Shown: one piece after another, positions 27,478 through 36,206 of the stretch
How positions within the stretch are numbered: position 1 is the first letter of the stretch
Layout of the letters: the number at the start of each line of letters is the position of its first letter
Assembly (NCBI RefSeq): GCF_042676065.1
Contig: NZ_JBHTJO010000001.1
Span: forward strand, 62,001 to 126,000
Direction of reading: 5' to 3'
Length of the DNA: 64,000 nucleotides
From: Methyloligella solikamskensis
GTDB taxonomy: Bacteria; Pseudomonadota; Alphaproteobacteria; Rhizobiales; Methyloligellaceae
Made by a program: the position numbers and the translations under genes
The notes under the pieces: model-generated
Told to the model about the DNA's origin: nothing
What the model saw: the letters and a program-made list of their open reading frames with translations, nothing else
Database searches by the model: none

Positions 27478-27594
27478 CATCGGTAAAGCCCGGTGCCTAT
27501 AGGTAGGGCCGGGTGACGCTTTTCGAGGTGCCGGTTGGGCTTCGAAAACGAGCCGGGATGTCTGAAGCCGCTTAAAGGTTAAGGGCTTTTGTCG
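27478..27594 (+). promoter_or_regulatory. Structured hsp20 leader, possible ROSE-type RNA thermometer
   Basis: The predicted 5' UTR of roughly 115 nt contains successive hairpins by eye: CCCGG/CCGGG (27489-27493 with 27509-27513), TTTTCGA/TCGAAAA (27520-27526 with 27542-27548), and GAAGCC/GGCTTT (27564-27569 with 27584-27589). The last one takes up the GGG that would serve as ribosome site before the ATG at 27595. Rhizobial small heat-shock genes are known to carry ROSE thermometers in such leaders. I have not folded it computationally. Confidence 0.5.
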
Positions 27595-28044
27595 ATGTCG
27601 CGGATGACGTATCTCCACGGTGCGGTTTGGCTCGGTTCCAGCCGAGACGGACCTGCGAGCGAGGGCAAATCCCCGCAAGGGAAATCCCGACCCGACGGCT
27701 ACCCTCCCTTTAACATCGAGCTTGTGCCGGAAACGGCAGATCGTCCTGAATCCTTGCGCATCACGCTCGCAGTCGCGGGCTTCTCGCGGGAGGATCTCCA
27801 GGTGACAGCCGGCAATGGCGAGCTGGTGATCGAGGGCCGGCAAAGCGATGCTGAGGACAGCGTTTCCCGGGAGTATCTCCACAGAGGAATCGCAGCCCGG
27901 CAATTCAAGCGGAGCTTCGGACTGGCGCATGGCGTCGAAGTCTGCGAGGCTGAGCTACACAACGGTCTCTTAACCGTCGAGCTCCGCCGACCGCGAAGGG
28001 CGGAACCGGTCAGAAAAGTGGGCATCGTCACGGGCGATCAGTAA
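27595..28044 (+). CDS. Small heat-shock protein, Hsp20 family
   Basis: ATP-independent holdase chaperone of 149 residues. The alpha-crystallin domain spans about residues 38-140: it opens at PPFNIELVPET, continues through LRITLAVAGFSREDLQVT and GELVIEGRQ, and closes with AELHNGLLTVELRRP (the usual A-x-x-x-N-G-L motif is clear). The ATG at 27595 fits the rhizobial N-terminus MSRMTYLH. It shares one base with the DUF1150 start (TAATG), so the two are coupled. Regulation is by the RpoH promoter and probably the structured leader. Confidence 0.93.
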   Translation: MSRMTYLHGAVWLGSSRDGPASEGKSPQGKSRPDGYPPFNIELVPETADRPESLRITLAVAGFSREDLQVTAGNGELVIEGRQSDAEDSVSREYLHRGIAARQFKRSFGLAHGVEVCEAELHNGLLTVELRRPRRAEPVRKVGIVTGDQ

Positions 28045-28367
28045 TGGCCGCTTCGAAACGTCCCGCTGCAGAGCCTCTGCACGAGGAGATGGAAATGAAC
28101 GAGCACGAAAAAGAAGACCGCGAACAGTTTTTGCCGATCAGCGAGGGCGAGCTCGCCATGCTGGGCGACGGCGAGGTGGCTTACATCAAACAGCTCGATG
28201 CCGGGATTGCCCAGAAGCTTTTCCCGTCCCTGCGCGAGGCCCCGCAAGGAATCGATCTCTACGCCGTGCTCGGTGCGGACGGCACACCGCTGGCGCTGAC
28301 CGATAGCTGGAACGCCGCCGTGGCGAATGTCATGGAGAACGATCTCGTGGCGGTGAGCCTGCACTAA
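28044..28367 (+). CDS. DUF1150 family protein
   Basis: A 107-residue protein of the DUF1150 family, recognised by GEVAYIKQLDAG, then PQGIDLYAVLGADGTPLALTDSW and a closing NDLVAVSLH. Family members almost always sit next to a small heat-shock gene in alphaproteobacteria, as here (1-bp overlap with hsp20), but no biochemical role is known. An in-frame ATG at about 28098 gives a shorter alternative start. Confidence 0.9.
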   Translation: MAASKRPAAEPLHEEMEMNEHEKEDREQFLPISEGELAMLGDGEVAYIKQLDAGIAQKLFPSLREAPQGIDLYAVLGADGTPLALTDSWNAAVANVMENDLVAVSLH

Positions 28368-28416
28368 GAGTTCATACCGGCAACAAGGCGCTTGGCGTCA
28401 GTTGCCCCTGAAATTG

Positions 28417-28453
28417 AAAAGGCCCAGTCCGCTTAAAGCGCGCCGGGCCTTTT
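28417..28453. terminator. Bidirectional terminator between DUF1150 and ptsN
   Basis: AAAAGGCCC at 28417-28425 pairs with GGGCCTTTT at 28445-28453 around a 19-nt partly self-pairing loop. T-rich sequence follows the stem on the + strand (TTTTCTTTG) and on the - strand (TTTTCAATTTC). It lies between two convergent genes. Confidence 0.8.
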
Positions 28454-28478
28454 CTTTGTCTTCCGTCCGCTATCCGCT

Positions 28479-28943
28479 TCAGGCGGCGTTGGAGGCGGCC
28501 TCTTCGGTCAGGATGGCGTAGAGGGCCGACTGGTCCTTGGCGCCGCGCAGCTTCTCCCGGGCGTAGTGATCGCGCATCACGCGGGAGACCCGCGCCAGGG
28601 CCTTCAGGTGGTCGGCGCCCGCGCCTTCCGGCGCCAGCAGCAGGAACACCAGATCGACCGGCTCGCCGTCGGCCGCATCAAAGTCCAGCGGCGTGGCGAG
28701 GCGGGCGAACATGCCCATGATGTGTTTGAGGCCGGCGATCTTGCCGTGCGGGATGGCGATGCCCTGCCCTAAGCCGGTGGAGCCCAGCCGCTCGCGCTGG
28801 AGCAACACGTCAAACACATCGCGCTCTTCGAGGCCCGTCAGCTTGGCGGCACGGGCCGCAAGCTCTTGGATCAGCTGCTTCTTGCCGTTCGCCTTCAGCG
28901 CCGGCACCACCGCGTCGGGGCCGATCAGGTCGCCTAATTCCAT
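28479..28943 (-). CDS. ptsN: Nitrogen-regulatory PTS IIA protein PtsN
   Basis: IIA-Ntr phosphoprotein of 154 residues, the standard length from the ATG at 28943 (a GTG at 28958 would add five residues). The phospho-accepting His lies in IAIPHGKI within GLGQGIAIPHGKI. It belongs to the nitrogen PTS (PtsP-NPr-PtsN), which reports carbon/nitrogen and potassium status. It follows hpf, in the classic rpoN-hpf-ptsN order. Confidence 0.94.
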   Translation of the reverse strand: MELGDLIGPDAVVPALKANGKKQLIQELAARAAKLTGLEERDVFDVLLQRERLGSTGLGQGIAIPHGKIAGLKHIMGMFARLATPLDFDAADGEPVDLVFLLLAPEGAGADHLKALARVSRVMRDHYAREKLRGAKDQSALYAILTEEAASNAA

Positions 28944-29005
28944 GGTGAAAATCCCCACCCAATGAAGATCGCTCGATTCGCCCGCTTCGGCGGGGCTTCT
29001 GCGTC

Positions 29006-29599
29006 TTATGCGTCGTTTTGCGCGTCGTCGCCGGCGAGGCCCTTGAGATCGAGCCAGCCGATATTTCCGTCGGCGCGGCGATAGACCAAGTTTATGGCGT
29101 TATTGCCAGCGTTCCGAAAAACCACCACCGGGTAATCGGAGAGGTCCATTTGCATGACCGCGTCGCTCACACTCATTTCGTGCACGACGGTCTCCGATTC
29201 GGCAATGATAACCGGATCGCCATCCTCGTTTTCCAGACCTTCCTCTTCGGGAGACTGGATCACGTATGACGCCGCAGGCCATTGATTCCGAACGGTTTCC
29301 ATACCGCCATGGGCCTTCAGGCGCCGTTTGTAGCGTCTCAGACGCTTATCCAACCGTTCGCAGGCAAGATCTGCGCTCTGGTGCGGGTCGGCCGCGTCGC
29401 CGTGGGCTTCCAGGGTCGCCCCTTGCCACAGATGAACGGAGCATGCGGTCCGGAACTGACCGTGCTCCTTCTCGATACGCACATGGCCGGACGGTTCGCG
29501 GCCGAGATATTTGTCGAATATTTGAGCGATCCGGTCCTGCACATAGGTCCGCATCGCGTCCCCGACGTCGAGGTTCTTGCCAGTAATCTGTAATGTCAT
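29006..29599 (-). CDS. hpf: Ribosome hibernation promoting factor (long form)
   Basis: Binds idle ribosomes and drives 100S dimers. It is 197 residues: an N-terminal RaiA/YfiA fold (MTLQITGKNLDVGDAMRTYV to about residue 105) with the basic RLDKRLRRYKRRLK helix, a linker of about 30 residues, and the C-terminal dimerisation domain (SDAVMQMDLSDYPVVVFRNA). The long form is usual in alphaproteobacteria. It lies between rpoN and ptsN and may have its own promoter about 150 bp upstream. Confidence 0.95.
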   Translation of the reverse strand: MTLQITGKNLDVGDAMRTYVQDRIAQIFDKYLGREPSGHVRIEKEHGQFRTACSVHLWQGATLEAHGDAADPHQSADLACERLDKRLRRYKRRLKAHGGMETVRNQWPAASYVIQSPEEEGLENEDGDPVIIAESETVVHEMSVSDAVMQMDLSDYPVVVFRNAGNNAINLVYRRADGNIGWLDLKGLAGDDAQNDA

Positions 29600-29740
29600 C
29601 GTCTATTTGCGAGGCTGCTGGGACCCGTCTTTTGCGCCATTCTCTCAGGGGCGCCGCGGAGCCGCTTTCTAAGCGGAGGGTTTTGTTTTCCGGGCCTTCG
29701 CCGGGCGTTTCCCTGGTCGAGCCAACCCAATCGCGGGCGG

Positions 29741-29769
29741 AAGCTAGCCTTCCCTTCTTATGGTGTCAA
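29741..29769 (-). promoter_or_regulatory. Candidate promoter for hpf-ptsN
   Basis: On the reverse strand a perfect TTGACA (29769-29764) is followed 17 nt later by TAGCTT (29746-29741). It lies in the 234-bp rpoN-hpf interval, about 140 nt upstream of the hpf ATG. The -10 match is weak. Confidence 0.4.
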
Positions 29770-29833
29770 ACGCATTCAGGGCTGCCTACAACCGTTCTAA
29801 ACCGCTCCTTTCGGGCAGCCGGTGGGCCTAGTC

Positions 29834-31420
29834 TCAAGCGGTGGCGCTCAGCGCGAGCCGCTTCAATCTGCGGCGCTGCACGGAAGACGGTATCCGCAAG
29901 GATTCGCGGTACTTCGCAACCGTCCGGCGCGCGATGTCGATTCCGTCGTCCTTCAGTTTCTCCACGATCTTGTCGTCGGAAAGGACGTCCTGTGGCTGTT
30001 CCAGGTCGATCATCTCCTTGATGCGGTGGCGGACCGATTCGGACGAATGGGCATCGCCATTGGCGGTGGCCGGCACCGAGGAGGTGAAGAAGTATTTCAG
30101 CTCGAACAGGCCGCGATTGGTGGCCATGTATTTGTTGGCGGTGACCCGGCTGACGGTCGATTCGTGCATAGAGATGGCATCGGCGACCTGCTTGAGATTC
30201 AGGGGCCGCAGATGGCGCACGCCGTAGGTGAAGAAGCCGTCCTGCTGGCGGACGATCTCCTGAGCCACCTTGAGGATCGTGCGGGCGCGCTGGTCGAGGC
30301 TCTTCACCAGCCAGTTGGCGGTGTGGAAGCACTCGGTCAGGTATGTCTTGTCTTCCTTGCGCTTCGCGGTCTTGGAGACCGTCGTGTAGTAGCTCTGATT
30401 GACCAGGACCTTGGGAAGGGTCTCGGTGTTGAGCTCCACATGCCAGCTGCCGTCGGGGAGCTCACGCACCATGACATCGGGCACGATGGGCTGGGCGGGG
30501 CTTGCGCCGAAGCTTAGGCCGGGCTTCGGATCGAGGCGCTTTATCTCCTGGATCATCTCGCAGAGATCCTCGTCGGAGACGCCACAGAGGCGGCGCAGCG
30601 CGGGCAGATCGTGGGCCGCCAGCCGGTCGAGATTGTCCAGAAGCGCCGCCATGGCGGGATCGCAACGGTCGCGTTCCTTGAGCTGGAGAGCGAGACATTC
30701 CTGCAAATCCCGGGCGAAGACGCCGCAAGGCTCGAAGGTCTGCAGCACGGCCACAACCTCCTCCACCAGCTCCAGGGGCGCGTCGAGCTGTTCGGCGCTT
30801 GCCTCCAGGTCACCCTGGAGATAGCCGGTCTCGTCCACATTATCGATGAGGTGATGGCCGATGACGCGCTGGACCGGATCGGTGATCGTGAGATTCAGCT
30901 GCTCCGACAGATGCTCGCGCAGGGTCTTGGACTGCGCGACATAGGCCTCGAGATTGGGCGCATCGCCGTCGTCATGGCCCTGGCCCCGCACCATGTCGAG
31001 CCCCTGGCCGTTCCAGGCCGGCTCGGGCTGGGCCGGCGGGGCGGAGGCCTCGTTGTCCGGGAAGATATCGCCGGGATCGGCGTCCAGGCTGTCGTTGGAG
31101 GCGGTGCTGTCCTTGGATTGAAGGTCGAGCCACTCGCCGTCGCCTTCACCGTCGCTACCGTCGCTCTCTGAGGACGATTTGCGGCCGTCGTGGCCGTCAT
31201 AGCTGTCAGCGCCGTTGCTGTGCTCGGACTGGCGCTCGTGGCCCGGCGCAGGGTCATCGTCCTGGGAGCGTTCCAGCAGCGGATTGCGCTCCAGCTCACC
31301 GTCGACGAATTCCGTCAGCTCGAGATTCGACAGTTGCAGCAGCTTGATAGCCTGCTGCAGCTGCGGCGTCATGACGAGAGTCTGCGCCTGACGAAGTTCG
31401 AGCTTTGTGGTGATCGACAC
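29834..31420 (-). CDS. rpoN: RNA polymerase sigma-54 factor
   Basis: Sigma-54 (528 residues), read by enhancer-dependent promoters. Region I is the Gln/Leu-rich activator-interacting start (LRQAQTLVMTPQLQQAIKLLQ, only in part quoted), region II is acidic (about 50-160), and the C-terminal RpoN box ARRTVAKYRESL is intact. The start codon is GTG at 31420 (MSITTKLEL). It follows lptB by 48 bp and leads to hpf-ptsN, the conserved proteobacterial arrangement. Confidence 0.97.
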   Translation of the reverse strand: MSITTKLELRQAQTLVMTPQLQQAIKLLQLSNLELTEFVDGELERNPLLERSQDDDPAPGHERQSEHSNGADSYDGHDGRKSSSESDGSDGEGDGEWLDLQSKDSTASNDSLDADPGDIFPDNEASAPPAQPEPAWNGQGLDMVRGQGHDDGDAPNLEAYVAQSKTLREHLSEQLNLTITDPVQRVIGHHLIDNVDETGYLQGDLEASAEQLDAPLELVEEVVAVLQTFEPCGVFARDLQECLALQLKERDRCDPAMAALLDNLDRLAAHDLPALRRLCGVSDEDLCEMIQEIKRLDPKPGLSFGASPAQPIVPDVMVRELPDGSWHVELNTETLPKVLVNQSYYTTVSKTAKRKEDKTYLTECFHTANWLVKSLDQRARTILKVAQEIVRQQDGFFTYGVRHLRPLNLKQVADAISMHESTVSRVTANKYMATNRGLFELKYFFTSSVPATANGDAHSSESVRHRIKEMIDLEQPQDVLSDDKIVEKLKDDGIDIARRTVAKYRESLRIPSSVQRRRLKRLALSATA

Positions 31421-31468
31421 TTACACCTACTCCACGATCAGCGACACTATACACCCAGGATCGGCCGA

Positions 31469-32341
31469 TCAGATCCTAAACTGGTCACCCAGATAGACGC
31501 GCCGGACATCCTCATTGGCGATGACCTCCTGAGCCGTTCCGTGGGTGAGGACGGAGCCATCATAGATGATGTAGGCGCGGTCGATGAGTTCGAGCGTTTC
31601 GCGCACATTGTGATCGGTGATGAGAACGCCGATCCCACGCCCGGTAAGATGCCGGACAAGGGCGCGGATGTCGTTAACGGCGATCGGATCGATGCCCGCG
31701 AAGGGCTCGTCGAGAAGCATGAAGGACGGACGGGTCGCCAGGGCGCGCGCGATTTCGACTCGGCGGCGCTCGCCGCCCGAAAGGCTGAGGGCAGCTGATT
31801 TGCGCAGGTGCGTGATGCGAAACTCTTCAAGCAAACCATCAAGCTGATCTTGCCGCGCCTTCTTGTTCGGTTCCACCATTTCCAGCACGGCCAGGATATT
31901 CTCTTCCACATTGAGCCCGCGGAAAATGGAGGCTTCCTGCGGCAAATAGCCAATGCCGAGGCGGGCGCGGCGGTACATGGGGAGCTTGGTCACGTCCCGC
32001 CCATCGATGGTGATGGTGCCGGTGTCGGCCGGAATCAGGCCGGTGATCATATAGAAGACGGTGGTCTTGCCCGCGCCGTTGGGGCCGAGCAGGCCCACGG
32101 CCTCGCCGCGACGGATGTCGATGCTGACGCCGCGCACGACCCGGCGCTTCTTGAAGGCCTTGGTGACCTCCCGGATGGAAAGGCTGCCGGCCGGCGCCTG
32201 GCGGGCTTGCGGCCTTGCGGGTTGAGGCGGCTGTCCCGGATGCGGCTGGCCCGGTTGCGGACGGCTCCGCTGGGCCTGGGCAGGATCTGCGCCCTGCTCC
32301 GCGAGCGCCCGTTGGTCTGGAAACGACAGCAACTTGCCCAC
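31469..32341 (-). CDS. lptB: LPS export ABC transporter ATP-binding protein LptB
   Basis: Cytoplasmic ATPase of the LptB2FGC machine that pulls LPS from the inner membrane. It has Walker A GPNGAGKTT, the signature LSGGERRRVEIARAL, Walker B FMLLDEPFAGID and the switch His (ITDHNVRE). The first 50 or so residues are a Pro/Gln/Ala-rich low-complexity extension absent from E. coli LptB, before the domain starts at LSIREVTKAF. The GTG at 32341 is the start used. Its neighbours lptC and lptA lie upstream in the same direction. Confidence 0.95.
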   Translation of the reverse strand: MGKLLSFPDQRALAEQGADPAQAQRSRPQPGQPHPGQPPQPARPQARQAPAGSLSIREVTKAFKKRRVVRGVSIDIRRGEAVGLLGPNGAGKTTVFYMITGLIPADTGTITIDGRDVTKLPMYRRARLGIGYLPQEASIFRGLNVEENILAVLEMVEPNKKARQDQLDGLLEEFRITHLRKSAALSLSGGERRRVEIARALATRPSFMLLDEPFAGIDPIAVNDIRALVRHLTGRGIGVLITDHNVRETLELIDRAYIIYDGSVLTHGTAQEVIANEDVRRVYLGDQFRI

Positions 32342-32426
32342 TAACCTTTCCGTTTCGTGATGCGTTGGCGTGAGCCGCCTAGCTTAGCTTGGGCGTTCGC
32401 AAGAACCGGTCAATCGCTCGTACCGG

Positions 32427-33386
32427 TCAATTGCTCGGCGGGAACAGCGGTGTCGGACCGCCTTCTTCATCCGCCTCTCCGGACTTGCCCTTCTTCTTCT
32501 TCCCCTTGCCGCCCTCGTTGGGCATGAAAAGGGCGCGAATGCGGTTATTGGCGGCAGCGTTGCCGGTGTTTTCGAACCTGCTTTCACCCGTCGCCAGATT
32601 GATGACTAGCTTATTCCCCTTTAGCACATTCTGGCCTTGGGTTAACACAACATTGCCACCTACGGTTACCAGCTCGCCGGGCACATCATAGATCGCCCAG
32701 TCGCTGTGGGCCGTCTGATCCTTGCCCTTTGAGAGCTCCACATTGCCGCGCACGGTGACCGTTTCGTCGGTCATGTCGTAGACGGCTGTCTCGCTCCTGG
32801 TCTTCTGGTCCTTGTCGCTTTCGATCAGGACGTTACCGGTCAGCGTGACGGTCTGGGCTTCCACGTCGTAGAGCAGATGGTCGCCCTTGGTGCTCTGGTT
32901 GTCCGCGCTCTTGATCTTGACGTTGCCCTTGGCCTCGATCTTGGTGAGCTGGCTTCCGGGGCCTTGCTCACCTTGCGCCGCGTCCGACTGATCAGATGCG
33001 TCGCTTTGGGTCTGAGCGCCCTCTGCCTCAGCCACCTGGGTCGGCCCATTGCCCATCGGGTTCGCCGAGCCCTTGTAGAAGACGTCCAGCCTTGTGGTGG
33101 TGAGGACGCTATCGCCTTGCACCGCTCTCACATTGCCGGTGAACACGGCGACCTTCTCGGCGTCGTAGACCGTGAGCTTCTCCGAGGCGATATCGATGGG
33201 CTGGTCGGAATTCTTCGAAAGGCCTTTGAAGGCGCCGGGCTTGGCGCCCACGGCGCCCGAGCTGCTGGTGATCGTCTGGGCCGTCGCGGGTGCGCTCAGC
33301 GCGAGAAAGATCGCGCCCAGACCCGCGGCGACGGCGAGGGCGCTCCGGATCGTCCGGGCCTTGCGGGTTTGCCGGCGCTGCATCAT
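32427..33386 (-). CDS. lptA: LPS transport periplasmic protein LptA
   Basis: Periplasmic bridge protein of the OstA/LptA fold, 319 residues. A basic N-terminus and hydrophobic core (ALAVAAGLGAIFLALSAPATAQ) form a signal peptide. The body is a series of beta-jellyroll repeats (TVYDAEKVAVFTGNV, TVTLTGNVLIES, TVTVRGNVEL, LVTVGGNVVLTQGQNVLKG). A Glu/Ser/Gln-rich insertion (about residues 115-155) and a Lys/Gly-rich C-terminal tail are lineage features. The ATG at 33386 overlaps the lptC stop by 4 bp. Confidence 0.9.
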   Translation of the reverse strand: MMQRRQTRKARTIRSALAVAAGLGAIFLALSAPATAQTITSSSGAVGAKPGAFKGLSKNSDQPIDIASEKLTVYDAEKVAVFTGNVRAVQGDSVLTTTRLDVFYKGSANPMGNGPTQVAEAEGAQTQSDASDQSDAAQGEQGPGSQLTKIEAKGNVKIKSADNQSTKGDHLLYDVEAQTVTLTGNVLIESDKDQKTRSETAVYDMTDETVTVRGNVELSKGKDQTAHSDWAIYDVPGELVTVGGNVVLTQGQNVLKGNKLVINLATGESRFENTGNAAANNRIRALFMPNEGGKGKKKKGKSGEADEEGGPTPLFPPSN

Positions 33387-34132
33387 GGCAGGGTCTTCCG
33401 CGTCGGCATCGGCGCCGACGCCGGGGCGGCACCGGACCCCTGGCCGCTCACCGCCTCTTTCGCCTTGTTCGCTTTCGGCACCAGGTGAACCCTCACCTCG
33501 CCGGCGAACTCCAGCTCTTTCTTCGCCGAATGGAAGGTGAGCGTTTTGGAGCGGATGGTGCTGCCGTCCATCTGGAAGACCACCGGATTGGGCGAATGGA
33601 GCACCTGCTTGGCCATGTCGATCTCGGCGAGGGAAAGCTGGCCTGTGATGCCGGAGCTGGTCTGCACGCGGATCTTCTCGTTCATCACGAGCTTTTCGTT
33701 CTCGCTGTCGAAGGTGCCGCGCAGCGCGCTCATGCGGGACCATCCCTCATCGCCGTTGTTCACATCGGCCTTGATCTCGTGAAGCTTGATGAGATTTGGG
33801 TTCGCCACCTCCTGATCCGCATAGGCGGCACTGATGACGTAGTCGCCGTTCTCCTCATCTACGCCCTTCAGGGTCGGATTGGTCATCCGCAAGGCGCCGT
33901 CGGTCACCTCGATACCGCTGATGCTCGCCTCCACGTCGCCGACGGTCACCTTCATGCTGGAGGAGATGAAATAGGCTGCCAGCACGCTCACCGCCACGAC
34001 AGGCAGGGCGATCCGCAGGATGCGCACGGCGCGGCTATGGCGGGCCGCCTTGACGAAGGCGCGATTCCGCTCTGCCTGGGTGCGCAGGTGAAACGTCTCG
34101 CCGCGCTGGCCTCTGAGAGTTTCCGTCGTCAT
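33383..34132 (-). CDS. lptC: LPS export protein LptC
   Basis: Bitopic inner-membrane protein (249 residues) that receives LPS and passes it to LptA. One transmembrane segment (about 39-57, ILRIALPVVAVSVLAAYFI) is followed by a periplasmic beta-jellyroll, with TVGDVEASISGIEVTDGALRM near its start and LTFHSAKKELEFAGEV near the end. The tail is Pro/Ala-rich. It stands first in lptC-lptA-lptB, with 182 bp between it and rnd. Confidence 0.9.
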   Translation of the reverse strand: MTTETLRGQRGETFHLRTQAERNRAFVKAARHSRAVRILRIALPVVAVSVLAAYFISSSMKVTVGDVEASISGIEVTDGALRMTNPTLKGVDEENGDYVISAAYADQEVANPNLIKLHEIKADVNNGDEGWSRMSALRGTFDSENEKLVMNEKIRVQTSSGITGQLSLAEIDMAKQVLHSPNPVVFQMDGSTIRSKTLTFHSAKKELEFAGEVRVHLVPKANKAKEAVSGQGSGAAPASAPMPTRKTLP

Positions 34133-34314
34133 GGATAAGCGGGCTTGCTCCTTGAGCGCTGTCGGATGACCCGCTCGCGGCGACCTAGCGTGACGATTTT
34201 GATGATAATGCGACGCGAGGTTCGCGCGGGCCGCAACTTCCGGCGCTTTCCCCCGCAGCTTAACGTCTTTCGCTCAGCTTGTCTTACAGGGGTTTTCAGG
34301 CCCCGACGTCCACC

Positions 34315-34926
34315 CTAATGGGCGAACGGGTCGAGATCGTACCAGCCGGACAGGTCGAGAGCGGCGCGAATGGGCAGAAACGCAAAGCAGCCTTGGGCCA
34401 GGGCGGTACGCCCCTCGCGGGCCAGCATGGCGTCCAGGCGCATCTTGATCTCGTGCAGATAGAGCACGTCGGCGGCGGCGTATTGTACCTGCTCTTGGGT
34501 CAGCTGCTCGGCGCCCCAGTCGGAGGATTGCTGTTGCTTGGAGATCTCCACGCCCAGAAGTTCGCGGCAGAGATCCTTCAGCCCATGCCTGTCGGTGTAG
34601 GTGCGGGCGAGCTTTGAGGCGATCTTCGTGCAGTAGACCGGGCCGGTCATCACGCCCAGGTAATGCTGCATCACCGCCATGTCGAAACGGGCGAAATGGA
34701 ACAGCTTCAGCACCGACTGGTCCGTAAGGAGCTGCCTCAGCACCGGCGCGTCGTACTGGCCGTTGAGCTGCACCAGATGGGCATTGCCGTCGCCGGAGGA
34801 GAGCTGGACCAAGCAGAGCCGGTCGCGCATGGGATTTAGCCCCAAGGTCTCCGTGTCGATGGCGACCTGCTGGACGCCGTCGAAAAGCCCTTGCGGCAGA
34901 TCGCCCTTATACAGCTTCACTGTCAT
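34315..34926 (-). CDS. rnd: Ribonuclease D (short form)
   Basis: DEDDy-type 3'-5' exoribonuclease domain protein of 203 residues, without the HRDC domains of E. coli RNase D. Exo I is VAIDTETLGL (Asp24, Glu26), Exo II contains HFARFDMAV and Exo III is YAAADVLYLHEI. It is expected to trim tRNA and other small RNA 3' ends. The short form is common in rhizobia upstream of lptC, as here. Confidence 0.93.
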   Translation of the reverse strand: MTVKLYKGDLPQGLFDGVQQVAIDTETLGLNPMRDRLCLVQLSSGDGNAHLVQLNGQYDAPVLRQLLTDQSVLKLFHFARFDMAVMQHYLGVMTGPVYCTKIASKLARTYTDRHGLKDLCRELLGVEISKQQQSSDWGAEQLTQEQVQYAAADVLYLHEIKMRLDAMLAREGRTALAQGCFAFLPIRAALDLSGWYDLDPFAH

Positions 34927-35011
34927 CGGCGATCGTTACCCTCGTTCGCGTTGGATTTTCGGTTCGTCAGGATCGACTGGCGCGCCGCTCAAGCGGCGAA
35001 GATCCGAAGAA

Positions 35012-35098
35012 TGGTGCCCAGGAGAAGACTCGAACTTCCACGCCCTTTCGGGCACTAGCACCTGAAGCTAGCGCGTCTACCAATTCCGCCACCTGGGC
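35012..35098 (-). tRNA. tRNA-Leu (anticodon CAG)
   Basis: An 87-nt class II tRNA with encoded CCA. The acceptor GCCCAGG pairs with CCTGGGC, the D arm contains AATTGGTAGA, and the anticodon stem CTAGC/GCTAG encloses TTCAGGT (CAG). The long variable arm TGCCCGAAAGGGCG forms its own hairpin, and the T arm is GGAAG-TTCGAGT-CTTCT. It is isolated, divergent from the NDUFA9-like gene. Confidence 0.97.
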
Positions 35099-35222
35099 CA
35101 AGGAGGTTCTGCCTATTATCGGCGCAGGCGCTTGTCAATCGGATCAACACCGCTTGAGGCCGGCGCCAGGCTGTTATACTTCGCTAGATGGGAGTGAATC
35201 GTGTGCGAGTAAAGAGGCTGAA

Positions 35223-36206
35223 ATGGCGGTCGATCTCAACTTAACAAGCCGGGTCACGATCTTCGGTGGCTCTGGCTTTCTCGGGCGCCATATCGTTCGC
35301 GCCATCGCCAAGACGGGCGCGCGCATGCTGATTGCGGTGCGCCGGCCCCATTTGGCCAATTATCTCCAGCCTTTGGGCGGTGTGGGCCAGATCAACTTCG
35401 TGCAGGCCAATGTCCGCTATCCGGAAACCCTGGTGCGGGCGGCCGCCGGCTCCGATGCGGTGGTCAATCTCGCGGGCATCTTGGCGCCGAGCGGCAAGCA
35501 GACCTTCGAATCGATCCATGCGGAAGGCGCGGAGAACGCCGCCAAGGCGGCGGTCGAGGCCGGCGTCTCGACCATGGTTCATATCTCGGCCATCGGCGCC
35601 GATCCCGATTCGCCCGCTGCGTATGGACGCACCAAGGCGGCCGGCGAAGCTGCGATCCTGAAGCATTTTCCAGATGCGACGATCCTGCGCCCGTCCATCG
35701 TGTTCGGGCCGGAGGATGATTTCTTCAACCGGTTCGGCGCCATGGCGCGGATGTCGCCCGCTCTGCCGCTGATCGGCGGCGGCAAGACAAAGCTTCAGCC
35801 GGTCTTCGTGGGCGACGTGGCGAAAGCCGTGGTGGCAGGCCTCGTGGGCCGGGCCCGCGGCGGCTATATCTACGAGCTCGGCGGGCCTGAGATCCTCACC
35901 ATGGAGGACGTGATGCGCCGGGTGCTGGCCTATACGGACCGCAACCGGATGCTGGTGAACCTGCCGTTCTGGGCGGCGAACTTCATGGCGCAGTTCCTTC
36001 AGTATCTGCCCAACGCGCCGCTAACGCCGGATCAGGTCCGCATGCTGCGGGACGACAATGTGGTGAGCGAAGCGGCCGAAGAGGCCGGACGGACCCTGGA
36101 AGGGCTCGGCATCACCGAGGTGCCGATCCAGGCAGTCGTGCCGGATTATCTGGAGCGCTTCCGGCCGCGGGGTCAGTTCTCGCCGCGCCCGCCGGCTCAC
36201 GTATAG
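35223..36206 (+). CDS. Complex I NDUFA9-like NAD(P)-binding protein
   Basis: Atypical short-chain dehydrogenase of 327 residues. The Rossmann glycine motif FGGSGFLGRHIVRAI is at the N-terminus, and DAVVNLAGILA and HISAIGADPDSPAAYGRTKA are typical of the NDUFA9 subgroup. In alphaproteobacteria and mitochondria such proteins associate with respiratory complex I or ubiquinone synthesis; the exact role here is inferred. The ATG at 35223 precedes the beta1 strand by 11 residues. Its end overlaps uppP, convergent, by 10 bp. Confidence 0.88.
   Translation: MAVDLNLTSRVTIFGGSGFLGRHIVRAIAKTGARMLIAVRRPHLANYLQPLGGVGQINFVQANVRYPETLVRAAAGSDAVVNLAGILAPSGKQTFESIHAEGAENAAKAAVEAGVSTMVHISAIGADPDSPAAYGRTKAAGEAAILKHFPDATILRPSIVFGPEDDFFNRFGAMARMSPALPLIGGGKTKLQPVFVGDVAKAVVAGLVGRARGGYIYELGGPEILTMEDVMRRVLAYTDRNRMLVNLPFWAANFMAQFLQYLPNAPLTPDQVRMLRDDNVVSEAAEEAGRTLEGLGITEVPIQAVVPDYLERFRPRGQFSPRPPAHV

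Noticed and set aside
29600..29833. Sigma-54 (-24/-12) promoter near rpoN/hpf
   Set aside because: I looked for GG-N10-GC with the usual context and found no convincing match; a sigma-70-like site fits better.
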